Shown: positions 25,855-37,702 of the stretch, piece after piece
Position numbering within the stretch: the first letter of the stretch is position 1
Layout of the letters: each line of letters begins with the position of its first letter
Assembly (NCBI GenBank): GCA_963607345.1
Contig: CAVDBL010000005.1
Span: 1 to 64,000 of the forward strand
Direction: 5' to 3'
DNA from: W3P20-009 sp963607345
Lineage (GTDB): Bacteria > Bacteroidota > Bacteroidia > Bacteroidales > Marinilabiliaceae
Length of the DNA stretch: 64,000 nt
Position numbers and translations under genes: made by a program
Notes under the pieces: model-generated
What the model was told of the DNA's origin: nothing
The model's input: the letters and a program-made list of their open reading frames with translations, nothing else
Database searches by the model: none

Positions 25855-27738
25855 ATGGAAATCGAAAACGACTATCGCCAACTTTCTGAGGCAGAGGTCA
25901 GGCAACTCAAGAGCCAAGGTTGCCTGGCAGAAGACTGGGCTGCGGTGCAAGTCCGCGGGCAGTTCAACGCCGACCGCGTCGTCGGTGTCAATTTCCTTGG
26001 CAATGTCCGCCTTGGCGACATGAGCGGATCCGTCCATGCCACCTCCTCTGGTCACGACATGGGCAACCTCCCTTCGTCAATCATCCGTACGACGCTCCGA
26101 AATGTCAACATAGCTGATTGGTTCTACATCCAAGATGTCGCTCTCATCGACGGCTACGATGTCGGTGGTCGATTCGTGGCGGTCGACTGCGGTCGCATCG
26201 TAGCAGGCGATGGCAATTTTGGCATCGGCACAAGGGTATGCGTAGTCAACGAGGGCGGTGGACGCGAAGTCGCGCTCTCTGCTTCACTTACGTCCAATGT
26301 CGCTTACTGTGTCGCCATGCACCGCTACGAGTCTGGTCTCGTCGAGGGCTACGAGCGTCTTGTCCGTGCCGAAGCGGCAGACCTGACGGCTCAGATAGCA
26401 AAGGATGTACACATCTTTTCCACTCGTCTCATCGAGAATGTCCGCATCGGACGACGCGCCGTTATCGATGGCGCATCCTCCCTGCGCCACGGCTCCATCG
26501 TCTCACATCCAGAGCAACCAACCTTCGTAGGCTCCAATGTCGAGGCCGACTCTTTTGTCTTCGCCGAGGGTGCCGAGGTCAATTCGGGCGCGAAGCTCCA
26601 CAATTGCCTCGTTGGTCAGTGTGCCACCATTGCCGAGGGCTTCGTGGCGCAAGATGTTCTCGCTTTTGCCAACACCCAACTCCTATGTGGCGAGGCGGTT
26701 GCAGTTTTCGCCGGTCCATATACTGTCAGCCACCACAAGTCTTCTCTCCTCATTGCGGGAGCCTACTCGTTCTTCAATGCGGGAAGTTCCACCAATGGCA
26801 GCAACCACCAGTACCGTCTCGGCCCTATCGAGCAGGCGGTATATAATCGCGGCGTCAAGACTGGCTCCGGCTCCTATCTCCTCTATCCTGCCCACATAGG
26901 CGATTTCACGATGGTTGTCGGCCATCATAAGACAAATCCCGACACCACCGCCTTCCCGTTCTCCGTCCTCGCCGAGAAGGATGGCGAGAGCCACCTCATA
27001 GTGGCGCAAAATCTCCGAACCATGGGGCTTTTCCGCGACTGGAAGAAATGGCGTTCCCGCGACCGACGGACTCTCAAAGCCGACGCCATAAGCTACGATG
27101 TCCTCAATCCCATAACGGTCAGCAAGATGATGACTGCCGTCCGACGCATCGAGGGCGAGCTGTCACAAAGCAAGGCTGAGCACCTTATCGAGGGCGGTCT
27201 CCGCATCAAGCGCGCCCTTCTTCCCCGGGCTGCCGTCGCCTACCGTCAGGCAATCGACCTCTACCTCGCCAAAGCCTACTCCCACGACCGCGGTCAGAGC
27301 GAGAGCCTCGACTGCGAATGGGTCGACGCCGGAGGTCTCATAGCCCCTCTCGATGAGGTCCGCTCCATCGAGCGCAAGATTGCCGAAGGGTCTTACTCTT
27401 CTGTTGCCCAAGCGGCTGACGATTTCCGCTCTTTGGCAGAACGTGCGCCTTCGCTCGCCATCCGATGGAGTGTCGGTCAAGCCCGCCAATGGTACGGATA
27501 TAATGACACCGAGGATGACTTCAAAGATGCTGTACAGCACCTCGCTGAGGCCTGCCGCGCCATCAAGGATGCAACCCTTGCCGATGCCTCCCGTGAGTGG
27601 GGGCCTAAGATGAAAACAAGCTATGGTCTCGACACCGACCTCGCCGGTCAAGATGCCGACTTCACCATCCTGCGTGGCGACTTCGACTCCAACGCCGACA
27701 TCCGAGACCTCCGCAAGTATTATGATGAGACATGGTAG
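25855..27738 (+). CDS. DUF4954 protein with left-handed beta-helix
   Basis: A 627-residue protein of a family largely confined to Bacteroidetes and close relatives. It begins with the family-typical MEIENDYRQLSEAEVRQL and LKSQGCLAEDW, then hexapeptide-like repeats (about 100-300) of the UDP-GlcNAc acyltransferase/left-handed helix type, and a helical C-terminal third. No signal peptide, so cytoplasmic. Function is not established; the fold suggests acyl or nucleotidyl transfer on a sugar nucleotide. It is the third gene of a tight run after the NTP_transf_5 and YfhO genes. A promoter for fabH follows. Confidence 0.85.
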   Translation: MEIENDYRQLSEAEVRQLKSQGCLAEDWAAVQVRGQFNADRVVGVNFLGNVRLGDMSGSVHATSSGHDMGNLPSSIIRTTLRNVNIADWFYIQDVALIDGYDVGGRFVAVDCGRIVAGDGNFGIGTRVCVVNEGGGREVALSASLTSNVAYCVAMHRYESGLVEGYERLVRAEAADLTAQIAKDVHIFSTRLIENVRIGRRAVIDGASSLRHGSIVSHPEQPTFVGSNVEADSFVFAEGAEVNSGAKLHNCLVGQCATIAEGFVAQDVLAFANTQLLCGEAVAVFAGPYTVSHHKSSLLIAGAYSFFNAGSSTNGSNHQYRLGPIEQAVYNRGVKTGSGSYLLYPAHIGDFTMVVGHHKTNPDTTAFPFSVLAEKDGESHLIVAQNLRTMGLFRDWKKWRSRDRRTLKADAISYDVLNPITVSKMMTAVRRIEGELSQSKAEHLIEGGLRIKRALLPRAAVAYRQAIDLYLAKAYSHDRGQSESLDCEWVDAGGLIAPLDEVRSIERKIAEGSYSSVAQAADDFRSLAERAPSLAIRWSVGQARQWYGYNDTEDDFKDAVQHLAEACRAIKDATLADASREWGPKMKTSYGLDTDLAGQDADFTILRGDFDSNADIRDLRKYYDETW

Positions 27739-27766
27739 CCTGTCTACCTATCTGAAAATTAATTTA

Positions 27767-27774
27767 TAACTTTG
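27767..27774 (+). promoter_or_regulatory. -7 box of the fabH promoter
   Basis: TAACTTTG is a full consensus match, 55 bases before the fabH ATG. A clear -33 element is not seen. Confidence 0.6.
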
Positions 27775-27829
27775 CTCCCCAACGAGGACATCTCGTCTCA
27801 TTCGAAAAACAAATCACCATTAGATAATA

Positions 27830-28828
27830 ATGTCAAAGATAAACGCTGTAATTACGGGCGTCGGCGCCTTCACGCCCGAGTACCGCCTCACCAACGACGA
27901 GCTCAGCCGCATGGTCGACACCAACGACGAATGGATCATGACGCGTGTCGGCATCAAGGAGCGACGAATCCTCAAAGGCGAGGGCCTCGGAGCTTCCGAT
28001 ATGGGTGCCAAAGCCGTCGAGGATCTTGTCCGTAAGACGGGTCTCGACCTCCAGACCGTCGACCTCGTCGTCTGTACCACCGTCACCGGCGACATGGTTC
28101 TCCCCGCCACTGCAGCCATCATCTGCGACAAGGTCGGCATCCACAAGACCATTGCTTTCGACATCAACGCCGCATGCTCTGGCTTCCTCTACGGTCTCGA
28201 CCTCGTCAGCCAATACATCAAGTCTGGCTCCAAGAAGAAGGCCATCCTCATCAGCACCGAGAAGATGTCCTCCATCGTCGACTATACCGACCGCACCACC
28301 TGCGTCCTCTTCGGCGACGCCGCGACAGCCGTCCTCGTCGAGCCCACTGAAGAGGAGCTCGGACTCATGGACAGCAACCTCCACGCCGACGGCTTCGGCC
28401 GCGAGTGGCTCAAGATTCCTGCTGGCGGCTCCGTCATGCCCGCAAGCCACGAGACTGTCGACCAGCATAAGCATTTCGTATACCAGGAAGGCAAGCAGGT
28501 CTTCAAATACGCTGTCACCTACATGGCCGACGCCACTGTCGAGGTCATGAAACGCAACAACCTCAAGGCCGACGACATCGCATGGCTCGTCCCTCACCAG
28601 GCTAACCTCCGCATCATTGCGGCTACCGCTGAGCGCATGGAGCTCCCTTCCGAAAAGGTCATGATTAACATCCAACGCTACGGCAACACCACCTCCGCAA
28701 CAATCCCCCTCTGCCTCTACGAGTGGGAGAAGCAGCTCCACAAGGGCGACAACATCATCCTTGCGGCTTTCGGCGGCGGCTTCACCTGGGGTGCGCAATA
28801 CATCAAGTGGGGCTACGACACCAAGTAG
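27830..28828 (+). CDS. fabH: Beta-ketoacyl-ACP synthase III
   Basis: The condensing enzyme that starts fatty acid synthesis from acyl-CoA and malonyl-ACP, 332 residues. The Cys-His-Asn triad is complete: Cys116 in DINAACSGF, His256 in WLVPHQANL and Asn286 in RYGNTTSATIP. In many Bacteroidales fabH follows rpmF; here it is alone behind its own promoter and is ended by a strong terminator at 28851, 16 kb from rpmF. Confidence 0.96.
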   Translation: MSKINAVITGVGAFTPEYRLTNDELSRMVDTNDEWIMTRVGIKERRILKGEGLGASDMGAKAVEDLVRKTGLDLQTVDLVVCTTVTGDMVLPATAAIICDKVGIHKTIAFDINAACSGFLYGLDLVSQYIKSGSKKKAILISTEKMSSIVDYTDRTTCVLFGDAATAVLVEPTEEELGLMDSNLHADGFGREWLKIPAGGSVMPASHETVDQHKHFVYQEGKQVFKYAVTYMADATVEVMKRNNLKADDIAWLVPHQANLRIIAATAERMELPSEKVMINIQRYGNTTSATIPLCLYEWEKQLHKGDNIILAAFGGGFTWGAQYIKWGYDTK

Positions 28829-28850
28829 TTTTCCAACTCGCAATACCACT

Positions 28851-28891
28851 GAATGCCGCGGCCCTAAAACCTCCGCGGCATTCCTTTTTTT
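28851..28891 (+). terminator. fabH terminator
   Basis: An 11-bp perfect stem (28851-28861 with 28873-28883) is followed by CTTTTTTT. The next promoter box begins three bases after the T run. Confidence 0.93.
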
Positions 28892-28893
28892 AC

Positions 28894-28901
28894 TATCTTT
28901 G
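28894..28901 (+). promoter_or_regulatory. -7 box of the glmS promoter
   Basis: TATCTTTG is a full consensus match. It lies 80 bases before the ATG, leaving a leader of about 70 bases. I see no glmS ribozyme-like core in that leader. Confidence 0.6.
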
Positions 28902-28981
28902 ATAGCTATACGCCGCCACTGAAACCTGCGGTCGGCGCCAAGTCTTCTAAAGTAAAACTAACTTCTCCTCTCCATATTCTT

Positions 28982-30820
<1,839 letters not shown>

Positions 30821-30831
30821 GACCCTTTTGT

Positions 30832-30862
30832 TTGAATCATTTTAAATAAAGAACTATATTCG
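30832..30862 (+). promoter_or_regulatory. Candidate promoter for rbfA
   Basis: TTG at 30832-30834 and TATATTCG at 30855-30862 are 20 bases apart. The -7 box departs from TAnnTTTG at two positions. Confidence 0.4.
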
Positions 30863-30926
30863 CGCCATCCCCTGCCACCCCTATTCGGCAAGGAATGGCG
30901 CGTCTTCGCCCCAATAATCTCTCATC

Positions 30927-31331
30927 ATGGAATCTACAAGGCAAAAGAAAATATCACGCCTCCTCCAAAAAGAGGTAGCTGAAATGTTCCAACGCGAGCT
31001 CGCCGAGGTGACTCTCGGAACCATGCTCTCCGTCACTATCGCACGCGTCTCGTCCGACCTCTCCGTCGCAAAGTTCTATATCTCCGTTTTCCCCGAGTCC
31101 AAAGCCCAGGAGGTTCTCGACAACATCAACAAGAACAAGGTCTCTGTCCGCTACGCACTCGGCAAGCGAATTGGCAAGCAACTGCGCATCGTCCCCGAGC
31201 CCGCCTTCTTCATCGACGACAGTCTCGGCTACCTTGAGAATATCGACGGTCTCCTCGCCGACGAGACCAAGGCTATGACTCGCCCCGAAGGCTGGCAGGC
31301 GCAAGACGTAAACCCCGACGAGGAGAAGTAA
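30927..31331 (+). CDS. rbfA: 30S ribosome-binding factor RbfA
   Basis: A 134-residue KH-fold factor for late 30S subunit assembly. RQKKISRLLQKEVAEMFQRE opens the domain, and VSSDLSVAKFYISVFP and LRIVPEPAFFIDDS complete the family pattern. The rbfA, methyltransferase, FtsX-like permease order is seen in related genomes. The methyltransferase starts 42 bases downstream. Confidence 0.93.
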   Translation: MESTRQKKISRLLQKEVAEMFQRELAEVTLGTMLSVTIARVSSDLSVAKFYISVFPESKAQEVLDNINKNKVSVRYALGKRIGKQLRIVPEPAFFIDDSLGYLENIDGLLADETKAMTRPEGWQAQDVNPDEEK

Positions 31332-31373
31332 TCAACGCCACGCCACAAGACAAAATCGTTCACTTACGCCCCT

Positions 31374-32201
31374 ATGCACTACGATCCCATAAAGCGGTCG
31401 CTCGGCAGTTTCTTCAACTCTACGCCTAACCTCCGCATCCTCTTCTACAAGCTCCTCGACCTGCTCCTGCTCCGCTCGTGGCATATTCGCAAGGCTCTCC
31501 GCAAATGGGCTAAGGCTCGTGGTGGAAAGCAAGCCGATGCCCTCGATGCCGGTAGCGGCTTCGGTCAATATTCCTACCGCCTCGCAAGTCTATGCAATGG
31601 TGGGACGGTCACGGGCGTGGATGTAAAAGAGGAGCAGATCGCCGATTGCAACGGGTTCTTCGCCAAGCTCGGTCTCGCCGACAAGGTCAAGTTCGAAGAG
31701 GCGGATCTCACGACGTTCTCCCGCCCAGACTCCTACGACCTCATCCTCTCTGTCGATGTCATGGAGCATATCGAGGCCGACGAGGCGGTCTTTGCCAATT
31801 TTCATGCTTCTCTCCGCCCTGACGGCATGCTCCTCATCTCGACGCCCTCCGACAAGGGAGGCTCCGATGCCGACGAGCACGATCATCACGATGGCGAGGT
31901 GCACGGCTTCATCGACGAGCACGTACGCGACGGCTACAATATCGACGACATTGACGCCAAGCTTCGTCGAGCCGGCTTCTCTCGTGTCGAGGCTGCCTAC
32001 TCCTACGGCACGCCGGGGCACATCTCTTGGGTGCTCTCCATGAAGTGGCCAATCTCCCTCCTCAATGTGACGAAAGCGTTCTTCGTAATTCTCCCATTCT
32101 ATTACATCCTGACTTTCCCCTTCTGCCTTCTCCTCAACTGGGCTGATGTCGCACGCACGCATAAGAGCGGCACGGGTCTCATCGTCAAGGCTTTCAAGTA
32201 A
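31374..32201 (+). CDS. Class I SAM-dependent methyltransferase
   Basis: A 275-residue methyltransferase with motif I LDAGSGFGQYSYRLA near residue 58, an acidic VDVKEEQ after beta 2, and LSVDVMEHIE as motif II. After the catalytic domain comes a hydrophobic stretch (about 232-255, FFVILPFYYILTFPF) suggesting membrane attachment. The substrate is unknown. It lies between rbfA and a lipoprotein-type permease; the gaps are short (42 and 24 bases), so the three are probably one operon. Confidence 0.85.
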   Translation: MHYDPIKRSLGSFFNSTPNLRILFYKLLDLLLLRSWHIRKALRKWAKARGGKQADALDAGSGFGQYSYRLASLCNGGTVTGVDVKEEQIADCNGFFAKLGLADKVKFEEADLTTFSRPDSYDLILSVDVMEHIEADEAVFANFHASLRPDGMLLISTPSDKGGSDADEHDHHDGEVHGFIDEHVRDGYNIDDIDAKLRRAGFSRVEAAYSYGTPGHISWVLSMKWPISLLNVTKAFFVILPFYYILTFPFCLLLNWADVARTHKSGTGLIVKAFK

Positions 32202-32225
32202 AAAGGGGCTTACCAACTTCCTCCA

Positions 32226-33452
32226 TTGAGTCGCCACCTCCTTCCGTTGCTCATAGCGAGGCGATATCTCTTCGCCCATAAAAGCCAAAACGCCATAAAC
32301 ATCATATCGGCGATTTCGGCTCTCGGTGTCTTAGTCGCTACGGCAGCCATCATCTTGGTTCTCAGCGTATTCAATGGTCTCAATGGTTTGGTCTCAAGGC
32401 TCTTCGGCTCTTTCGACCCCGATCTCCGTATCGAGGCTGCCGAGGGCAAGGTCTTCGAGCTCGACTCGCTTACACGTGCCGCTATCGATGGTTGCCCTGG
32501 CGTCGCCGCATGGTCCGAGGTCGTTGAGGATAACGCCCTGCTGCGCTATGGCAAACGCCAAGTCCCAGCAACGATTATGGGCGTCGGGGCTAACTACAAT
32601 GAGGTCACGAGCATTGACTCCATAACCGTCGAGGGTCATTTTGCCCCGGGGCGATGCCTCCTTGGCGAGGCTCTGGCCACGCAGCTCTCCGTCTCTTCCG
32701 TCTCTTTTGTCCCCAATGTCGTATTCTACGCTCCAAAGCGTCTCGGCAAAATCAACATGTCCCGTCCCGAGACCTCTTTCGTCGAGCGTGTCGAGAGGGT
32801 AGGGGGGCTCTTCTCTGTCCAACAAGCCGACTATGATGCGTCCCTCGTCCTCGCCTCAATCTCGATGGCGCGCTCTCTCTTTGACTATTCTGACTCCCAA
32901 GTCACCAGCATCTCCCTCCGCGCCGACTCTCTGACCTCGCCGACCGACCTCGCCGACGTCCTCCGCTCGCGCCTGCCCGACGGTCTCGTTGTAAAAGACA
33001 AGTGGCTCCAGCACGAGAGCTTCTTCAAAATGATGGAAGTCGAGAAGCTTATGGCTTTTGCCATCCTTCTCTTCATCGCCCTAATCGCCGCTTTCAATAT
33101 CATAGGTTCCATGTCTATGCTCATCTTCGAGAAGAAAGAGAGCATCTCAGTCCTCCGTTCGCTCGGTGCCGACGAGAGCCTTGTGACTCGTGTCTTCCTC
33201 TATGAGGGATGGTTGCTCTCTGTCGGCGGTGCCATCCTTGGGCTGATTCTCGGCATCGCGCTGACGCTCGCCCAACAAAAATGGGGCATCGTAGGCTTCG
33301 GCGGCGACGAGAGTTATATCATCGACGCCTACCCCGTCGAGCTCTGGTTCTCCGATGTCGTGGCGGTTCTCTTTGCCGTCGTCACGCTCGCTGCCATCGC
33401 CGCTTGGTATCCTGTGAAGGTGATTGTCAGACGCTACTACAGTAAGGCGTGA
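32226..33452 (+). CDS. FtsX-like ABC permease (LolC/LolE type)
   Basis: A membrane subunit of the lipoprotein-releasing ABC family, 408 residues: one membrane helix near residues 20-42, a large periplasmic domain of about 200 residues, then three helices at the C-terminus (about 270-400). The N-terminal LIARRYLFAHKSQNAINIIS is family-typical. The start must be the TTG at 32226: it gives the usual N-terminus and there is no ATG in frame nearby. No ATPase gene (LolD) is adjacent, so it must be encoded elsewhere. Probably moves outer-membrane lipoproteins; the exact role is inferred. Confidence 0.88.
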   Translation: MSRHLLPLLIARRYLFAHKSQNAINIISAISALGVLVATAAIILVLSVFNGLNGLVSRLFGSFDPDLRIEAAEGKVFELDSLTRAAIDGCPGVAAWSEVVEDNALLRYGKRQVPATIMGVGANYNEVTSIDSITVEGHFAPGRCLLGEALATQLSVSSVSFVPNVVFYAPKRLGKINMSRPETSFVERVERVGGLFSVQQADYDASLVLASISMARSLFDYSDSQVTSISLRADSLTSPTDLADVLRSRLPDGLVVKDKWLQHESFFKMMEVEKLMAFAILLFIALIAAFNIIGSMSMLIFEKKESISVLRSLGADESLVTRVFLYEGWLLSVGGAILGLILGIALTLAQQKWGIVGFGGDESYIIDAYPVELWFSDVVAVLFAVVTLAAIAAWYPVKVIVRRYYSKA

Positions 33453-33500
33453 TTTTTTTCAAATTCCTCTTCTTTTTCTCCGTCTGCCCTTAAATATCAA

Positions 33501-33531
33501 TTGCCACTTCTTTACAAATTCGCTATTTTTG
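33501..33531 (+). promoter_or_regulatory. purH promoter
   Basis: TTG at 33501-33503 and TATTTTTG at 33524-33531 are 20 bases apart, a full consensus match, 24 bases before the ATG at 33556. Confidence 0.78.
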
Positions 33532-33555
33532 CGCATTATAGAATTTTTTAAGGAC

Positions 33556-35079
33556 ATGTCGAACTCGAAGAAAATCAAGTCAGCGCTCATCTCCGTCTTC
33601 CATAAGGACGGTCTCGACGAAATAGTCACTGCCCTCGGCAAACTTGGCGTCAAAATTTACTCCACCGGAGGCACGCAGAAATTCGTTGAGAGCCTCGGCG
33701 TCCCAGTAACTGCCGTAGAAGATGTCACCGGCTACCCAAGCATCCTCGGCGGTCGAGTTAAGACTCTCCACCCGGGCGTGTTCGGCGGCATCCTCGCTCG
33801 CCGCGATAACGCTCAAGACCTCCAGCAGCTCCAGCAATTCAATATCAACGAGATCGACCTCGTCATTGTCGACCTCTACCCATTCGAGGATACCGTCGCA
33901 AGCGGTGCCGACAATCAGGCCATCATCGAGAAAATCGACATCGGCGGCATCTCCCTCATCCGCGCCGCGGCTAAAAACTATAAGGACGTTGTCATCGTAG
34001 CTTCCAAGGCTCAATACGCTCAACTCGCAGAGCTCCTCAAAACAAATAACGGCGAGACCGACGAAGAGGATCGCTACGACCTCGCTCGCCAAGCCTTCGG
34101 CGTCTCCAGCCACTACGACTCCGCCATCTTCTCATACTTCGACCGCGACAAGCAAGATGGTCTCCGCGTCACCGCCGACGGTCGTATGCATCTCCGTTAT
34201 GGTGAGAACCCTCATCAGCAAGGTGCCTTTTATGGAGATTTCGCCAAGATGTTCGACCAGCTCCACGGCAAGGAGATCTCCTACAACAACCTCCTCGACA
34301 TCGATGCCGCTGTCGGCCTCATCAACGACTTCTCCGACACCACCGTCGCCATCCTCAAGCACAATAACGCTTGCGGCGTAGCCGTCCGCCCGACGCTCCT
34401 CCAAGCATGGCAAGACGCTCTCGCAGGCGATCCAGAGTCCGCTTTCGGCGGCATCGTCATAACAAACCGCACCATCGACAAGGCGACAGCCGACGAGATG
34501 AACAAGATCTTCTTCGAGGTCGTCATCGCTCCTGCCTATGATGCCGACGCTCTTGAGGTTCTCAAGCAAAAGAAGAACCGCATCATCCTCGTACGCAAAG
34601 ATTGCGCCCTCAACAATAAGACCGTCCGCTCCTGCCTCAACGGCTACCTCGTCCAAGATCGCGACAACGCCACCGAGACTCCCGCATCCCTTGAGAACAA
34701 GGGCGCGCGCCCTGCTACTGAGGCTGAGATTGCAGACCTCATCTTCGCACAGAAGATCGTCAAGCACACCAAGAGCAACGCCATCGTCCTCGCCAAGAAT
34801 CAGCAGCTCCTCGGCAGTGGCATGGGTCAGACCAGCCGCGTCAACGCCCTCAAGCACGCAATCGAGAAGGCCCACCACTTCGGTCTCGACCTCAAGGGCG
34901 CGGTCATGGGCTCCGACGCTTTCTTCCCCTTCGGCGACAGCGTGCAGATCGCACATGCCGAAGGCATCAATGCGGTAATCGAGCCGGGCGGCTCCATCCG
35001 CGACAATGAGACAATCGACTTCTGCAAGGAGAACGGCATGGCTCTCGTCTTCTCAGGAACACGCCACTTCAAGCATTAG
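33556..35079 (+). CDS. purH: Bifunctional AICAR transformylase/IMP cyclohydrolase
   Basis: Carries out the last two steps of IMP synthesis, 507 residues. The N-terminal IMP cyclohydrolase (MGS-like fold) shows STGGTQKFVESLG and GGRVKTLHPGVFGGIL; the C-terminal AICAR transformylase shows LRYGENPHQQGAFYGD, LKHNNACGVAV and GSDAFFPFGDSVQIA. The ATG at 33556 is chosen because it follows the promoter; the open frame from 33424 overlaps the upstream gene. mreB starts 39 bases after its stop, an arrangement common in Bacteroidales. Confidence 0.97.
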   Translation: MSNSKKIKSALISVFHKDGLDEIVTALGKLGVKIYSTGGTQKFVESLGVPVTAVEDVTGYPSILGGRVKTLHPGVFGGILARRDNAQDLQQLQQFNINEIDLVIVDLYPFEDTVASGADNQAIIEKIDIGGISLIRAAAKNYKDVVIVASKAQYAQLAELLKTNNGETDEEDRYDLARQAFGVSSHYDSAIFSYFDRDKQDGLRVTADGRMHLRYGENPHQQGAFYGDFAKMFDQLHGKEISYNNLLDIDAAVGLINDFSDTTVAILKHNNACGVAVRPTLLQAWQDALAGDPESAFGGIVITNRTIDKATADEMNKIFFEVVIAPAYDADALEVLKQKKNRIILVRKDCALNNKTVRSCLNGYLVQDRDNATETPASLENKGARPATEAEIADLIFAQKIVKHTKSNAIVLAKNQQLLGSGMGQTSRVNALKHAIEKAHHFGLDLKGAVMGSDAFFPFGDSVQIAHAEGINAVIEPGGSIRDNETIDFCKENGMALVFSGTRHFKH

Positions 35080-35118
35080 TCCAGACATACCACCACACCT
35101 CACACTTTTTAAGGAACC

Positions 35119-36141
<1,023 letters not shown>

Positions 36142-36313
36142 TAAGAAAAGCGTCAGCGCAAGGCAGACAATCTTTAAAAAGTCCATCTCTGGCCCCGCCC
36201 CGGCCCGCTGCCCATACAGGAGACTTCAACAACCCCCTTGTCAAGGCCGCAGCCCGGTTGGCGGGGCTTCAGAATACTGACCAGACAACTCCCCTCGTCA
36301 CATTGCCCAGCCG
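36142..36313 (+). other. GC-rich mreB-mreC spacer with long-range inverted repeat
   Basis: This 172-base gap contains GCCCCGCC (36192-36199) and GGCGGGGC (36260-36267), which could pair across 60 bases, and a small CCTTG-T-CAAGG hairpin between them. The spacer has no promoter box that I recognise. It may tune MreB against MreC levels, or be degenerate sequence. Confidence 0.35.
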
Positions 36314-37156
36314 ATGAACAACTTCTTCCAATTCCTACAACGGCATACAACGACCATCCTGTTCCTCATCCTTGAGGCCTTAGCTGCGGCGCTTATCCTG
36401 ACATGTAACGACTACCATAGGGCAGCTTACCTCTCGTCGGCAAACGCCATTTCCGGCAATGTCTTCCGACTTACAAGCTCCGTAGGGCGATACTTCGCTC
36501 TCGCCGATGCCAATAGTGCGCTGACAGCCCAAAACCTTGCGCTCCAACAAGAGGTGGCTTCTCTGCGCGCCCAGCTCGACGCCATGCCCGACTCCCTTCT
36601 CGCCGACATCCCCCTTGCGCGCCAATTGCCCGACTTCCGCTTCCGTACGGCTCACGTCGTAGGCTCCACGACAAACCGCAGCCGCAACATGCTCACCATC
36701 GACCGTGGTGCTTCTGATGGCATTCGTCAAGACATGGCTGTCATCAATGCCCAAGGCGTCGTAGGTCTCGTGGCTGCCGTAAGTGATCGCTTCGCTCTCG
36801 TGCTGCCAATCATCAACACGTCGTCGCGCCTCTCCGTCAAGGTGAAAGGCAGCAACTACCGTGGTCAAATGTTGTGGGACGGGCTGTCCCCCCTTCGCGC
36901 CCAGGTGTCTGACATCCCCGAGCATGCCAATGTCGAGATTGGCGACACGATCGTGACGAGCGGCGCGTCCGCCTTCTTCCCCGAAGGTCTTATGGTCGGA
37001 TCCGTAAGCTCCATCGAGCCCGACCGCAATGGTGGCTTCCTCGACATCGATGCCGACCTCGCTGTAGATTACAACTCCGTCTACGATGTCTACATCATCG
37101 AGGATCTTACTGCCGCCGAACGTCTCAAATTAGAAAACTCTGTGGATCATGAGTAA
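36314..37156 (+). CDS. mreC: Rod shape-determining protein MreC
   Basis: A periplasmic scaffold of the elongasome, 280 residues. One N-terminal membrane helix (about 13-32) is followed by a coiled coil (about 65-95, LTAQNLALQQEVASLRAQLD) and the two-barrel MreC domain (VVGSTTNRSRNMLTIDRGASD, IVTSGASAFFPEGLMVG). mreD overlaps its end by eight bases, so their translation is coupled. Confidence 0.95.
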   Translation: MNNFFQFLQRHTTTILFLILEALAAALILTCNDYHRAAYLSSANAISGNVFRLTSSVGRYFALADANSALTAQNLALQQEVASLRAQLDAMPDSLLADIPLARQLPDFRFRTAHVVGSTTNRSRNMLTIDRGASDGIRQDMAVINAQGVVGLVAAVSDRFALVLPIINTSSRLSVKVKGSNYRGQMLWDGLSPLRAQVSDIPEHANVEIGDTIVTSGASAFFPEGLMVGSVSSIEPDRNGGFLDIDADLAVDYNSVYDVYIIEDLTAAERLKLENSVDHE

Positions 37157-37685
37157 TACAGCCAACCTCATACGCCTGGCCATCATCTTCGTCGTGGTCC
37201 TATTGCTGCAAGTCGTGGTATTCGACAATCTCGACTTCCTCGGTCTCTGCAACCCGTTCATTTACATTATCTTCATCCTCCTCGCCCCTTTCGGAACGCC
37301 AACGTGGATTCTTATGCTGATGGCTGCCGTGGCAGGTCTCGTTGTTGACCTCTCCGCCAACACCCCTGGCATGCATACTGCCGCCTGCATCCTCATAGCA
37401 TACCTGCGTCCCCATGTCTTGCGCCTCATTGCCTTCCGCAATGCGACGTACAAGGAGGGCGACATGCCAAGCTCCAAGAGCTACGGCACGCTCTGGTTCG
37501 CCAGCTACACCATCATCATGGTGGCTGTCCACCACGTTGCCTTGTTCCTCATTGAGCAGTTCGATTCTTTCTATCTCTACCCGACGCTCATCCGTATCGT
37601 GCTGAGCATCATCGCCTCGACAGTCCTGATTGTCCTGCTCGAGAACTTTGCGCCCAACTCCGTGACGGGAGCTTCCGACGACTAA
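37149..37685 (+). CDS. mreD: Rod shape-determining protein MreD
   Basis: A 178-residue inner-membrane protein with five to six hydrophobic segments and no large soluble domain, in the usual place between mreC and mrdA. FGTPTWILMLMAAVAGLVVD contains the conserved small-residue region of the family. It starts inside the end of mreC. Confidence 0.9.
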   Translation: MSNTANLIRLAIIFVVVLLLQVVVFDNLDFLGLCNPFIYIIFILLAPFGTPTWILMLMAAVAGLVVDLSANTPGMHTAACILIAYLRPHVLRLIAFRNATYKEGDMPSSKSYGTLWFASYTIIMVAVHHVALFLIEQFDSFYLYPTLIRIVLSIIASTVLIVLLENFAPNSVTGASDD

Positions 37686-37702
37686 ATATATCTTCCCCTT
37701 AG

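Noticed and set aside
27833..28849. A 338-codon antisense frame over fabH
   Set aside because: It mirrors fabH almost exactly in extent and shows only the biased composition of a shadow frame.
28902..28981. A glmS ribozyme in the glmS leader
   Set aside because: The leader is only about 70 bases and lacks the conserved ribozyme core; this element is not expected in Bacteroidetes.
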